Shown: positions 23,738 through 34,611 of the stretch, piece by piece
Layout: each line of letters starts with the position of its first letter
Position numbering within the stretch: the stretch's first letter is position 1
Source of the DNA: Ashinkailepas kermadecensis
Lineage: Eukaryota > Arthropoda > Thecostraca > Neolepadidae
NCBI GenBank assembly: GCA_034440615.1
Contig: JAOTOM010004351.1
Coordinates: 192,501-256,500, forward strand
Direction of reading: 5' to 3'
Length of the DNA: 64,000 bases
The notes under the pieces: model-generated
Told to the model about the DNA's origin: nothing
Database searches by the model: none
The model's input: the letters and a program-made list of their open reading frames with translations, nothing else
Program-made: the position numbers and the translations under genes

Positions 23738-24262
23738 CCACAATGTTAAAATAATGTTGTTTTTTGTTAGGTTTGAAATTTGAAACAATTACAGGATGCC
23801 AAAATTCACAATGTGAAAAATTGTGCTTACAATATTGTTGAAGTCCTTCAAGCTCAATTTTAAGCTAATACCCCACTTATATGTGACAATTTTGGTTTAT
23901 ATTGGTGAACACCTATATATGGATGTTTCTATTGGGGAAAGCAATGACAATACCATACTGTGAACAAACAGCATGGAATAACAGACCACATCATAGGTAA
24001 TCCCATTACCTATAATTGTGCTACAAGATGTTGTGCATCACAATAGACAATGAGGCATAAGCATGATACTTATGCACAAGGTACTGTTCAAAGCAAGCCA
24101 TTGATACTTTATAAACACCCATTGAGAATCACCACGTCAATGCTTCTTTGGGAAGAATGTCTATTGAGTGTTCAGAAAGTGGTATACTCCACCCTATTTC
24201 ATGAATAATGTATCACTGCAATACCAAGATGTACAAATGCATGTGTGTGACCATATCACACC
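23738..24262 (+). repeat. dispersed repeat family R, copy 1
   Basis: It shares ordered blocks with copies at 32043, 59583 and 63800. The blocks are tgttaaaataatg..ttgttagg, caggatgcc/aggatgtcg, ataggtaatcccattacc, gcataagcatgatactta, tactgtt and a strongly conserved 3' end with gtgttcagaaagtggtatac, tccaccctatttcatgaata and atgtatcactg. No ORF is present. The class is unknown. Confidence 0.75.
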
Positions 24263-24332
24263 ACTGTAGCCGATTATATTACACCCCTGTAACCTCAACA
24301 CCGTTACCAGTACCAGTGTCCCACTATTAAGG

Positions 24333-24986
24333 TTATGCATGGGGTGGAATGCAGCAGCCGTCGTGAGCGATGTAAAAGGGATCTCGATCCATGTCTCGTA
24401 GCGTTTCTAAACTAAAGTAGCAGAACAAATGTTGTCGATATTGAATTGGGCCCCTCATCACCAACGTCAAGCGAAAACCTGGCAGATGCATACTTGCTGC
24501 CTGTATTATCACAGACGCACATTTTCTTCGTGGACTATGCATTTTGAGGTCGTAATAAGGGTGTGAGACTGCACAACTATCTAGGAAAAGAAGCCGGTAC
24601 ACATGGGGAGGGGAAAAAGCAATGCTGGGAACAAAATCTGGCCACATGCGAGCAAGCCTGGTTTCTGTGAACGAGAAGGTCGGAATAACAACAGGTAAGT
24701 ACAGTACAGGGCATAAAATGTGCACGACTGTCTGGCTGTCTAATTCGCTGATATCACGGAATTCAGATGGTTTTAGTTTATCGTACACTAAATGCACTGC
24801 ATGCATAATATTTTGCTGCTTCTGTACTATTGTGCGGGCGTCTGTAGCTGCTCTAAAAAGTATCCATTTCTGATGTGTCTCCGTTTTATATGCTCTGTAT
24901 ATCTCATATGGTAAAATACGTATGCGTCGCCACTCCCCAAGTAGGTACGTGACTGCGAAATAGGCAAGGTAGTCGTTATAGCACAT
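24333..24986 (-). CDS. unidentified 217-codon ORF
   Basis: This is the longest uninterrupted frame in the window that is not repeat-derived. It runs from an ATG at 24986 to a TAA, in sequence of average composition where stops should be frequent. The product is rich in aromatic residues, His and Cys (starts MCYNDYLAYF, ends CCIPPHA) and has no signal peptide or clear transmembrane helix. I recognise no family. A stop lies about ten codons upstream of the ATG, so the start is plausible. It begins about 70 bp right of repeat R copy 1, so it could be a gene carried by a mobile element, a single-exon gene or chance. Confidence 0.35.
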   Translation of the reverse strand: MCYNDYLAYFAVTYLLGEWRRIRILPYEIYRAYKTETHQKWILFRAATDARTIVQKQQNIMHAVHLVYDKLKPSEFRDISELDSQTVVHILCPVLYLPVVIPTFSFTETRLARMWPDFVPSIAFSPPHVYRLLFLDSCAVSHPYYDLKMHSPRRKCASVIIQAASMHLPGFRLTLVMRGPIQYRQHLFCYFSLETLRDMDRDPFYIAHDGCCIPPHA

Positions 24987-25199
24987 GCCACGGATGATAT
25001 AAAAGAAGGCATTGTATCACACATGTAGCCAAATACATATCGGAAATTAATTATACCCCATAATGAAGATTGGGTATCGGGTGATGGGTCATACACGATC
25101 TTGTAGGCCAAAAAAGACGATGTGCAAAAAAGTAATTATCAAAACCCAACATTTTAACGTCCGCGGCGCGGCGGCCCTGCCAGCTCCGGGGACTCCTGC

Positions 25200-26400
25200 C
25201 AGGGGCGGATTCAGGAATTGTCATGTGGGTACTTGTCTGAAGGTGCGCCGTTTCTTCGGAGGGGCGCCACTGCGAAAGTACTTGGAGGCAGGGGCGGATA
25301 CAGGGGTGGCACTGAAGACATGTGCCTCCGTGGAAATTGGCGCCCCTTCGGCCGGGAAAATGCTCCACTCTGGGAAAGTTCGAGTGCATCCCCATCGAAT
25401 TTTTCAGCCAGAGGCAGTGAAGAATTATCTTGGAGAAAAAGGAGCACTTTTAGTGTGCTCGAATGCATCCTCCTCGAATTATTTGCATCGAGGCATCGAG
25501 GCAGTCCGAGTGTCTGCCCCAGTCTCCTCCATCAGCGACCTGTGTCTGACCTCTGGACAGGTCTGGGTACCTGTTCCGATCTCCTCTGGACAGGTATCGG
25601 TGCCTGGCTCAGTCTCCTCTGGACAGGTCCGGGTACCTGTTCCGGTCTCTTCTGTACAGGTCTCGGTGCCTGGCTCGGTCTCCTCTGGACAGGTCCAGGT
25701 ACCTGTCCCGGTCTCTTCTGTACAGGTCTCGGTGCCTGGCTCAGTCTCCCCTGGACAGGTCCGGGTACCTGTCCCGGTCTCTTCTGGACAGGTCTCGGTG
25801 CCTGGCTCAGTCTCCTCTGGACAGGTCCGGGTACCTGTCCTGGTCTCTTCTGTACAGGTCTCGGTGCCTGGCTCAGTCTCCTCTGGACAGGTCCGGGTAC
25901 CTGTTCCGGTCTCCTCTGGACAGGTCTCGGTGCCTGGCTCAGTCTCCTCTGGACAGGTCCGGGTACCTGTCCCGGTCTCTTCTGTACAGGTCTCGGTGCC
26001 TGGCTCAGTCTCCTCTGGACAGGTCTGGGTACCTGTCCCGGTCTCTTCTGTACAGGTCTCGGTGCCCGGCTCAGTCTCCTCTGGACAGGTCCGGGTACCT
26101 GTTCCGGTCTCTTCTGTACAGGTCAACCATGACAATTTCTGAACTCGCTTCTGCCTGGATGGGTGCCTTTTCCGCCCGATGGGAGCCTCTGGCCGAAAAA
26201 AAAAATCAAGGGGGGGGGGGGGTCCATTCAAGCACACTGAAGAGGCATTTTCTTTCGGAGGGGCGCTTCTGACTAAAAAATTATGGGGGGTTCACTCGAG
26301 CCTTCCCGGATGGGCGCCTTTGCCCGACCGGAGGAGCGGCCACCATTCATGGGAGGGAGGCACATTCCCCCAGTCCTCCCCCCCTACTGTATCTGCCCTG
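25200..26400 (-). mobile_element. hAT-like non-autonomous element, 1.2 kb, with internal minisatellite
   Basis: The element starts CAGGGGCGGATTCAG and ends with the reverse complement CAGGGCAGATACAG. It is flanked by a perfect 8-bp duplication, actcctgc (25192-25199 and 26401-26408). Its left 90 bp, with caattgtcatg and ggaggggcgccac, match the inverted right end of the 282-bp element at 14792, so they are one family. A second CAGGGGCGGAT at 25290 suggests nesting. Most of the interior is a 66-bp minisatellite. No transposase. Confidence 0.75.
25548..26130. repeat. 66-bp minisatellite of two 33-bp halves inside the hAT-like element
   Basis: About nine units of 66 bp each contain ggtctcggtgcctggctcag, tctcctctggacaggtccgg and gtacctgtyccggtctcttc. 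The halves share the ctctggacaggt core. All three plus frames and one minus frame stay open, giving VPGSVSSGQV-like and EETEPGTETC-like periodic translations that are not taken as genes. Confidence 0.92.
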
Positions 26401-26408
26401 ACTCCTGC

Positions 26409-27110
26409 ATCTGCAAGCTAGCAGCTGGCCGAGTTCAGGCTATCACAGGTTTCTACTTTCTCCGAAGAAGACAGACCTCTAGCCAACGCAGACGGTCTGT
26501 GCGTTTCAGGTGGCTGGAATCCAAGAAGACAGCACCAAGTTCTTCCTGCTGGTAGCAAGCCTTTCTATGTCGATCACCACGCAGGTGCGGATATTATCAA
26601 GGCTCAGACGCCCAGTTTCGTGATCCTTATTGACGTCCTGAGACGTAGATTCGCGCAATCGCGAGCGGCCCTCCTGGAAGTCCTATTGCCCTACCAGCAG
26701 CTCGGAGACCAGAGGCCGTTACAGCTGCTCCTGTCGATGCACTTCGAACATGGCACAGCAGGAGATGCCCCACACATCCGTGAAATGTTGAAGACAATTT
26801 CTTCGACGGTTGCCGCAGGCAGCTTTGGCAGCATTATCGCTGCCGTCAGAGGAAGCTTCTCTGGGTCAACTGGCTACCGCAGCTGACAGATTCTTGGAAG
26901 TGTCGGCTTCAAGCCTGGTGTCAGCAATGGCGGCAGGATACTCAGCAGCGCAGACGGTGCCAGTCGGCGCAGTGTCTCCGGACACCAGTACGCTGGCAAT
27001 ACTACAGGGTATAGTCGCGAAGTTAAGGGTGGCGGTCAGTCGCCTGGAAACCGTCCTGAGTGGCAGGTCACCAGAGAGAACGGGGGGACGTCACCAGTTC
27101 CAGGACCATC
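26409..27110 (+). pseudogene. decayed Ty3/Gypsy-type gag
   Basis: The region has the segments of an arthropod-type Gypsy Gag, but broken over three frames. About 26500-26630 reads FQVAGIQEDSTKFFLLVASL. About 26640-26800 reads RRRFAQSRAALLEVLL, QQLGDQRPLQLL and HIREM. About 26804-26905 reads RLPQAALAALSL and LATAADRFLEVS. The order matches Gag capsid proteins of that class. At least two frameshifts separate the segments. No protease, RT or zinc knuckle follows. The hAT-like element is inserted immediately upstream, so it is later than or contemporaneous with the decay. Confidence 0.75.
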
Positions 27111-27601
27111 GGAGGGGCCATCGGCGGGGCCATTGGCGGGGCCATCGACAGGACGATCGGCGAGGCCATCGATGGGACTATCTGCGGGGCCATCGGTGCT
27201 CCCGCTCCAATCGCAGCCCGCAGTTTTATGCTTTTTGCTGCATGCCAATTTCCATTTCATATTGGGAGGGGGGCAAATGCATTATTGGGGGGGGCAAGAT
27301 TGAACATTGAGGGGGCACACGCCCTTCCAAAAGAATACAAAACAACACCCCTGCGCTCCTACTTCCGTGAACTCAAGAAATGTACATAGGTAGCTAGGTA
27401 GGTACCTAGATAGGCACCAAGACAGCTCACAGCTGTAAAAAATACAAACGAGGATTTCCAAATGCGCAAAATATAGTGGGCGAAATCCGATGAATGTCTC
27501 TTTTGGAGATGCCTGCATTGTCCTTAGCTCCCCACTCCAAATATTTATTTTCTGACATCCATGGGGGTGAGTGGCTTGGCATGAGCTGACGATCCGACGC
27601 G
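27111..27601. other. short cggggccatcgg repeat and TE debris
   Basis: 27115-27200 is a short degenerate repeat of ggggccatcggcg. 27255-27320 has G-rich gggggggcaa blocks typical of decayed element ends. No gene is seen. Confidence 0.45.
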
Positions 27602-27720
27602 TGCAGCGGCCGTACCGTGCTGAAAAGACCAGTTCCCGTCTGATCGCTGAAGTTAAGCAGCGTCGGGCCCGGTTAGTACTTGGATGGGTGACCGCCTGGA
27701 AACACCGGGTGTCGTTGCCA
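27602..27720 (+). rRNA. 5S rRNA-like sequence
   Basis: Alignment by eye to animal 5S rRNA covers the full length. It shows a gtacc start region, the A-box-like gaagttaagcagcgtcggg, the intermediate element ttagtacttggatgggtgacc and the C-box region gcctggaaacaccgggtg, ending gtcgttgcc. 5S transcripts are made by RNA polymerase III and join the large ribosomal subunit. The internal promoter is intact. However, the 5' and 3' ends pair only partly, and the flank has only ttt, not a TTTT terminator. A pseudogene or a 5S-derived SINE head is therefore as likely as a working gene. No tandem neighbours are present. Confidence 0.75.
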
Positions 27721-28020
27721 CGCTTTCCTTGCTTGTAGGGTTTGGGGAGGGAGCGGGCGGCGGATTCAGGGTCGACTTTGGTTGGAGATCGGCTGACCGA
27801 TGTGTCCCCCTACTTCAATGCTATAACGTCCATGCTATAACATCGTGATTGTAAGCCTCAAGGTTTTTCTCCAGTTACCGTGCATAACCACGGGCATCAT
27901 GGACGCTCTCCAATAAATTTGTTTTTCATCACTGGTGCTTAAGCGTCTTGGAGCGAACACCATGAAAATTATTAGTAAAATAATAGAATAAGTAATACAA
28001 GTTTTAAAAAATAACAACCC
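27721..28020. other. unassigned flank of the 5S-like sequence
   Basis: No 5S spacer repeat, no T-rich terminator and no gene is visible here. Confidence 0.4.
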
Positions 28021-28275
28021 AGTGAAAATGCCTACAGCGGCCCGACATCGACCCGATGCTCGGTCCTGCATCGGGACGCTGTCGGGACGCTGGCGGCCCG
28101 ATGTCGGCTGGGGAGTGGAATGTCCACCCATGCCGACATGCAGCCGACACCTAACCGATATGCAACCGACGTGAGGCCGATGTCGGGCCGCTATCGGGAC
28201 CCTAGCGGTCCGCTGTCGGCTGGGGAGTGGAATGTTCGCCCCTGCTGACATGCAGCCGACGTTCCTCCGCTATGC
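28021..28275. repeat. two diverged about 120-bp units of a gccgac-rich repeat
   Basis: Both units contain gtcggctggggagtggaatgt, a ccgacatgcagccgac block and catcggga/tatcggga motifs. Shorter ccgayrtgc subrepeats lie inside. Confidence 0.7.
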
Positions 28276-29984
28276 AGCCGACGCTCCCCGCCATGACAAG
28301 GAGACTGCGGAGACTGCCGTGAGACTGCAGTGGTCGTCCATTTGTTGTCTGGGGTGTGTGCACGGCTTATTTTGGCTAATGGCTACTCCCAAGCTTTGAG
28401 TAATGCTACCCCAAGGAATTTGAGTTAAACGACTGAAATTCCAAGCTTCACAATAACCTCCTCGAAACCTTCCAAGAAATATCCCCATTCGGAAATGATC
28501 TTCATATCACTGCCGTTTATCGACGATGTGCTGTCGAGGAGAGTTGATGCTGTAATCAAATCTTCCCATGTCCAAGCTAGGGCTGCATGGAAAAGTGGTA
28601 CAACGTTATCTAGGCTGCTAACGTCCTCAGCTCAGGCTCCACGCAGCTTCCCCTTCGGTAGGAAGTATTGTAACTGCCGTGACGGGGGTCCGCGGGGACG
28701 TTGTCACCTGAAAATTCGGTCCATTTAACAGCATGTACCATTTATGCTCCTCACCATTTCACCTATATATGCTAAAGCAAGCGGAGGATTACAGAGAAGC
28801 ACAATGCACACCTCAGGGATGCCGAACACAAAACACTGAACACCCCGCCAGATGATGACACGAGTTCGATATACCCTCATGGAGGTGCAAAACTGATTCA
28901 CGTCACGGTCACGGTGGAATTCGGTGTCACAGTCGTTCACGGTGAAAATGATTAGAATAGGCATGTAAGCAGTGGTGTAGGATCATATTCAATTGGGAGG
29001 GTTCCAGCTCCCACCCCCCACCCTCACCCCCAAACTTGCGGCTCAGCCTCCCAACTGGGAAGCGAGCCCCTCCCCCCCCCACTTTAGGTGCAGAAATGAA
29101 GTTTGGTATCTTATCTTTCGAAGCGAAAAAATGAAACATAAGGTTTTGCCCGTAAAATTATACATATCCGTTCAAAATTAGGCATACATGGTACTTTTTG
29201 CGGTAATCTATCGTGCCCTGTTTTAATATTTGTTTAAAACAGTATACTACTGAAATACAAGCCCTTTGATGTTCGTGGCACGTGATGGGAAGAGAATGTT
29301 AGTCATCTAACCTGTGTCATCTAGTCATGTGTTCTGTTGCACAAGTGTTCTACCTCGTTGTGATGTCAAGGATTAAACAAATGGCAGAAATGTTTCCGAA
29401 TTGTGGTAGGTGGCCCATTCCACGACAAATCGGCAAGTGAAAGAGCCAAATGACACTATATCTCGATGAAAATACTGTTATAGGGTTAGTTTGTCTCGAT
29501 AATCCAGCTGTGCAATTTTGGGAAGGATCGGAGCAACGGTTAAGGAGTTATAGCATCGAACATTTTTGAGAGGTCACCTAAATCTTTGGAGACCTGGAAC
29601 TCAATGAAGAGCAATAGGAATTGCACGAAGCTATATATCGCTGAACTCATCATGATCCACTGCATCTTGTGTCAATTTCGAAATTTTTGTTCACGCGTTT
29701 TTTTTTTATCGTTAGCTTGTGACCAAAGCTAACGTGACCTAGGCTGACCTACGAGACAGTCACAATGATATTATGGAAATTCAGAAGCGACGAAGGGTGA
29801 TTTGTGAAATCCTAGATCGTCACTCGTAAGGAGAAAAGTAATAGAATTGTTTTCACCTTATGCAATGTATTTTGGCCTCAGTGTCAGCATATCAAAAATG
29901 TACGAGTGGAAACTCGGTCAACAAAACGTGTTGATTTTTTTTCATTTCCACAAAAATGACCGAGTGGAAGCTCTTCCACTCGGT
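28276..29984. other. unassigned; one TE-end-like segment
   Basis: 28970-29100 (gtggtgtagga ... cagctcccaccccccaccct) resembles the C/G-rich end of a decayed DNA transposon. A poly-T lies at 29698-29708. No gene was recognised. Confidence 0.35.
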
Positions 29985-30250
29985 CAACAAAACGTGACGA
30001 AACAAGGAAATAATCACTGGTAGCTGGGTCGTCATCCACAGAGCACTCCAAACAGGTGAAAAGTTCTGGACGGCAAGTGGTGAGATTCAGCACGAAGTCT
30101 GCCCCGTTGACAAATAAAATGTGTTGGAAGTCCCGAGCTGACAACGCAGAGAGGAAAATTCCGAATGCACATCACCGACTAGTTGTGTTGGTTGAACGCC
30201 AAGGAGGTTGATGTGTGCTAATATCTCCACATATAATCACCGGTGACGTG
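29985..30250 (-). pseudogene. LINE APE-type endonuclease remnant
   Basis: Read on the minus strand, one frame gives SPVIICGDIS, then STNTTSR, an in-frame TGA, then ADFVLNLTTCRPELF and SVDDDPATSDYFLVSS. This matches the order of conserved blocks in non-LTR retrotransposon endonucleases: IxxGDFN, then W-x-S-x-x-T-x-S-x-G, then a late D-L segment and the terminal SDH-x-x-V/I block. The catalytic GDFN is GDIS, the SDH is SDY and a stop interrupts the frame, so the copy is dead. No reverse transcriptase was found nearby. Confidence 0.6.
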
Positions 30251-30321
30251 AGCTGATTCCCTGCTTGCGGCTGCTCCAACAGTGGAAATATTGTCCCTCG
30301 CGGTGCTAACATACCGAACAT

Positions 30322-30601
30322 ATGCTAGCAACACTGCGATTTGTTATTATCCGAGCTGCGACAACACAAATATTTGAAGTCAGCGGTACTTGTTGACTTC
30401 AAGGAAGTGGTAGACGGCAACACTGCAATTTATTATTATCCGAGCTGCGACGACCCAAATATTTGAAGTCAGCGGTACTTGTTGAAAGTGGATTTAGTGG
30501 TGGACGGCAACACTGCGATTTATTATTATCCGAGCTGCGACAAACCAAATATTTTAAGTCAGCAGTACTTGTTGAAAGGGGATTGAGTGGTGGACGGCAA
30601 T
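30322..30601. repeat. triplicated 90-96-bp unit
   Basis: Three consecutive copies contain ggcaacactgcratttrttattatccgagctgcgac, aaatatttgaagtcagcggtacttgttga and gtggwggac. Identity is high, so the amplification is local and fairly recent. Confidence 0.9.
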
Positions 30602-31076
30602 ATGCACTACCATCTGCCACAGTGTGAGTAAAAACGTCCTTACGCAAAACCGAATTGTTCAAGTGAAAAGGCGCACCAGGGAAGAGCGTGGCATACTACA
30701 CACTGGCAGTGCACGATGATGCAACATGTTTTATAGTTCGTTAATACTGGTCCTCAGACCTCTACAGTTCCATTGGAGAACGCATGCGTACGCATACGTC
30801 AGCTAAGTTTAAGTGAAAGTCGTGAGCTAAAAACGCAAAAGACTAAGATTAACAATAGCCATGGTGTCATCGATCTTGCAGCCGGAGATGCTTGGCTCGG
30901 TGGGCGTGAGCGCGGGCTTCCGAACTCGGTTTGTGACGCAGCCCCGGGTGGAGTCCGCCTCGTCGCGCGACCCGACACAGGGGAGGACACTGAAGAGTGT
31001 TCCGCTTGACGTGGAGGGGTTTCCGGTTGCCTCATCGTAGTCGCGGCTGTTCGTGAAGGCGGAGGTCGCCACTAGG

Positions 31077-31343
31077 ATTGACGCACGTCGGGCGGTACGA
31101 CCATAGGCTCTTATAGGATCAGGAGTTACGAGGCGCACCTCAACACTAACGGGTCCGATCCTTGGTGCAGCCACCAGCGTGGCTGGAGGTCTGGGGAGGG
31201 AGCTGGTAGATTGACGCACGTCGGGCGGCACGACCATAGGCTCTCATCAGATCAGGAGTTACGAGGCGCACCTCAACACTAACGGGTCCGATCCTTGGTG
31301 CAGCCACCAGCGTGGCTGGAGGTCTGGGGAGGGAGCTGGTAGA
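31077..31343. repeat. 133-bp tandem duplication
   Basis: The block from ttgacgcacgtcgggcgg to ggggagggagctggtaga occurs at 31078-31210 and again at 31211-31343 with only a few changes. Minus-strand frames through it are open but show no known domain. Confidence 0.92.
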
Positions 31344-32042
31344 CTGTGATGTTGAGGTCGGCTGGGGGACATCTGGAGGATGTAGTGGTTGTGGTGGTCG
31401 CGGTATTGGTGGTGGCGAGTACAAAAGTAGAAGACAGGGATTTGGCTCCAAGTGTCGAAGAAATCGGAGGATGTGGGTGATGGCTGGAAGCGGATGTGGT
31501 GGTGGGGGGGGGGGGGGGCTAGCAGCGGATACGGATTGGGTACTGGCCAATGGAAGGATTGAAAACAACGACGGTGGGGTGGACACCGGACATCGAGGGC
31601 TCGCTGGGTCACTTTTTCCGCTGAGCGTCTTACCACTCGCTGCCCCCCGATCCCGCGGAGACCGCGGCGGGGATTTGGTCGGATGGCCTCTTTTGAGCAG
31701 GTATCCCTGGTAGTGTAGTGGCTGTATTTTCCTCGTTGGCGATGCGATTGGTGCACATGAAGCTCACTTAGTGCTGCAATCAGTTCACGGGTTATATTTA
31801 CATGCACAGGTTGTGGAACAGACGTCGTATTTGTAACTTTCGAGGAGTACGATATTCTAGGATGAGCATGGCAGTAGAGATCCCTAGCCTCCCAGAATGT
31901 TACTTTGAGTGTGTGTTTTATTGAACAAATTTCATTATCTTTATGTAACTCGAGCAGGTGCGGTATTAAGAAGTGAGGATCCTGTCTTCTGCCACAGTTT
32001 GTATAAAAGGCAATATCAGAGGTGCAGTGCTCACTTGCATGC
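31344..32042. other. unassigned
   Basis: A G-run lies at 31503-31518. Open frames on both strands up to about 31.8 kb are proline-rich or low-complexity and are not assigned. Confidence 0.35.
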
Positions 32043-32537
32043 TCGTATGACAGTGTTAAAATAATAGTTTTTCGATAGGTGTGAGATGTCGAAACGAGCA
32101 GAGTAGGATGTCGAAATTTGCCATGAAATTAGTGTCATTTAAAATGTTTTAAATGTCTTTCAGACTGAAATTTTAGCCAATGGTGTACTTATGACTGTTC
32201 CTTTTTCATTTGCTTTCAAATTCATAAACTAGGAAGAGCTATATTTGGGATAGGGTGAAAAATACACATGCTATACACCGGTATTGTATGTCATTATCAC
32301 ATTATAGGTAATCCCTTTACCTGAAATTGCGTTGCGAAATGTTCGTGTATCACCATTCCTAATCTGGAGCATGAGCATGACACGTATAGACGAGATACTG
32401 TTAGAAATGAAATACGAAGACTTCATAAGCACGCATCAAGGAGCAGGATGTCAATACTTCATGGAGAAAGATGTCGATTGAGTGCTCAAAAAGTGGTATA
32501 TTCCACCCTATTTCACGAATAATTTATTACTGTCGTA
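32043..32537 (+). repeat. dispersed repeat family R, copy 2
   Basis: Colinear with the copy at 59583 over nearly 500 bp: tgttaaaataat, gtgagatgtcgaaacgagca, gagtaggatgtcgaaat, ataggtaatccctttacctg, gagatactgttagaaatgaa, and the end block gtgctcaaaaagtggtatat, tccaccctatttcacgaata. Confidence 0.8.
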
Positions 32538-32639
32538 GGAGGCGCCTGTCACACACAGGGCGATTCCGACAGTACTGGTTAACATGTCCAAACCTTTGCC
32601 ACTTAAAACATCCCATGGAATTCAGTAGACAAACAGGAA

Positions 32640-33085
32640 CTTAACGTCAAATATCGCACCACAGGCTCGTAAAATCGCGTCGGGCCCCGAAAGAAAAGTG
32701 CAGAGTCCCAGGAAGAATTCCGCCGGGTCCAGAAAAAAAATCGCGACGGGGCCATCAGTCATGCCGGGACCGGGAAAAACGACCCGGGCTAAAAAAAAAA
32801 CAGAAAAGGTCCCCAAAAAATCGCGTCCGGAACAGAAAACTAGTGCCTGTGCCCAGACAACTCGCATCAGGGCCCTGATAACTCGTTTCGGGGTCCTGAA
32901 ACCTCGTGCCTGGGCCCGAAAAAGAATGCCTGAACACCGACACATCACGCCGGAGCCTTTAAAATCGCATTGGGACCACAACAAATATCACGTGGGCTCC
33001 GACAATTTCCGCCGATGTCCCCAAACATTCCCGTCGCGGGCTCTAAATAAACCCAGCGGTGCCCTCAAAGCCTGGGTACTAATAT
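32640..33085 (-). repeat. degenerate 20-bp gggcccgacgcgattttt repeat, inverted block
   Basis: On the minus strand the sequence is a chain of diverged units such as ccgtcgcgattttttttctg and gggcccgacgcgatttt. It is the same family as the plus-strand domain at 39180-41130. The 148-codon plus frame through it is a repeat reading. Confidence 0.75.
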
Positions 33086-33554
33086 TAAAGGGTACAACGG
33101 AATCTAGTAGGTTTTCTAGTTCCAGCCCTAGCGACGTAACATGAATATGCGACATTTCTAGTAGAATCTACTAGGATTTTGGTATATACGGTGACGTCAC
33201 GTAAATGTTCCAAATACGTTTTAAAACTTAGCTTAGATTCATCTGTGGCGCAGCGAAGACATCAGAGTGTTGTTTGGTTGGGCATACAGTGTTTCTGATT
33301 GTTGGCATGGGAAATTGAAATAAGTGGCTGATGAATATTCGTTGGATTCCTAGGTTATTGAACATTCTCTTAAGTTTGGTGCAGCATTTCCTCAATTCAT
33401 AGGATACAACAACCCTCAACCTGTTATCGTTCATAACCCTTAAAGTTTCACGAATTGAAAATGAAACCATAGCTGGATTTGCCAAATATGAACGTAGGCT
33501 TACTGTGTTTTATTAATCCTTGGAATTTATAATTCCAATTAAATGATTGTGAAC
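33086..33554. other. unassigned
   Basis: Contains a minus frame of about 85 codons (33228-33485) without recognisable domain. Confidence 0.3.
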
Positions 33555-33700
33555 GTGACTAAGATGATGCGACCACTTATTTTTCGGTGCAAATGCTTAC
33601 TTTTCAGGTTGTGAGCAAAATAACACGAAAAAGGGCTTCCATTTAGGTAGCATAAGATAAAAATAAATGTTTTTAAAAATGCAGTATAACCTAACCTAAC
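33555..33700 (+). mobile_element. arm-like fragment related to the element at 19505
   Basis: taagatgatgcgaccactta, ggtgcaaatgcttacttttc, ag and aataacacgaaaaagggctt match the arms of the 19505-20095 element in order. It is followed by cctaacctaacctatcctaacc. Confidence 0.6.
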
Positions 33701-34611
33701 CTATCCTAACCTTTTGATGGAAATATCCTCATTTCCATCTATGATGTGTTTGTCAATGCAATTTGCTTGTGAATTACATGCATAATTAATTCCATTTTCT
33801 TACTGAAGTGCATATGCATTGGAGCAGTCTTTCTGCATGGTCACATCCTAGACTGTAAATCTTAGTAACTTGAAGTGCACTGTGTGCATCAGCTGGTTCA
33901 CAGAGACCCATGACCCCTAAAGGAAAAGGCAAACTGAGTGCACTTCGGATAAAAAATTGGACCGACTGCAATGCAAAAGATGCTATTAAGAAGAGAATTG
34001 GTGGCCATCCATGTCTAAAAAGATGAATAAAGCACTAAACCACCTCTTTTTATGACAAGTAAGGTTCATTTTTTTCTGGGATAGCAAATAATTTCAGCAT
34101 TTTGCAGGAAAACCTGGTATGTTGGAGAACAGCATTAATTATGTCTGTGGTCTTCTCTTATTCCAAAGTGGTGTGGAAAGGGGTTGAAACATGTCTGTGT
34201 GTATTCATACCAATATTGTAATCTTCAGTGGACTGGATATTCAATTTCAGATCAATTTCAATTGCAGTTTCATCAGTTCATGGAGGGGGTTGGTCACCTT
34301 GTGGCCTCACTCTGGAATGCACTCATGGTCAGTGCTATCGACAGGCCTTCAAGGCTGGTGCAGGGGAAGCTTTTTATCCAGATGTCTCCAAATGTTTGCT
34401 TGAAAAACCAAGGAATCCAAAGCTTTAAGCTGCAGTGTTTTCAAGTTGTGGGAGGAACTGCTCCTACTGTTCACATCACGTTCCCTTCCCAAACAACAGA
34501 AACACCTATATTTCATGGACTGTACTTTACATTGGAGGTCTAAGCCCCTTTCAGTGACTAAGGCTCAAAGTTCACACATCCCAGATAGAGTAGCGTGGAC
34601 AGTGGCGTACC
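33701..34611. other. unassigned
   Basis: A plus frame at 34184-34543 (119 codons) is open but has no recognised family and atypical composition. It is not called as a gene. Confidence 0.3.

Noticed and set aside
25063..26237. 359-, 304- and 252-codon frames with VPGSVSSGQV or EETEPGTETC repeats
   Set aside because: The 66-bp minisatellite inside a hAT-like element; open in four frames at once.
31146..31807. Overlapping 146- and 182-codon minus frames, proline-rich
   Set aside because: They cover a 133-bp tandem duplication and low-complexity sequence; no domain or splice logic.
33685..33712. Telomeric TTAGG repeats (also 17632-17652 and 19690-19945)
   Set aside because: Only two to four imperfect units scattered in unique sequence; not a telomere.
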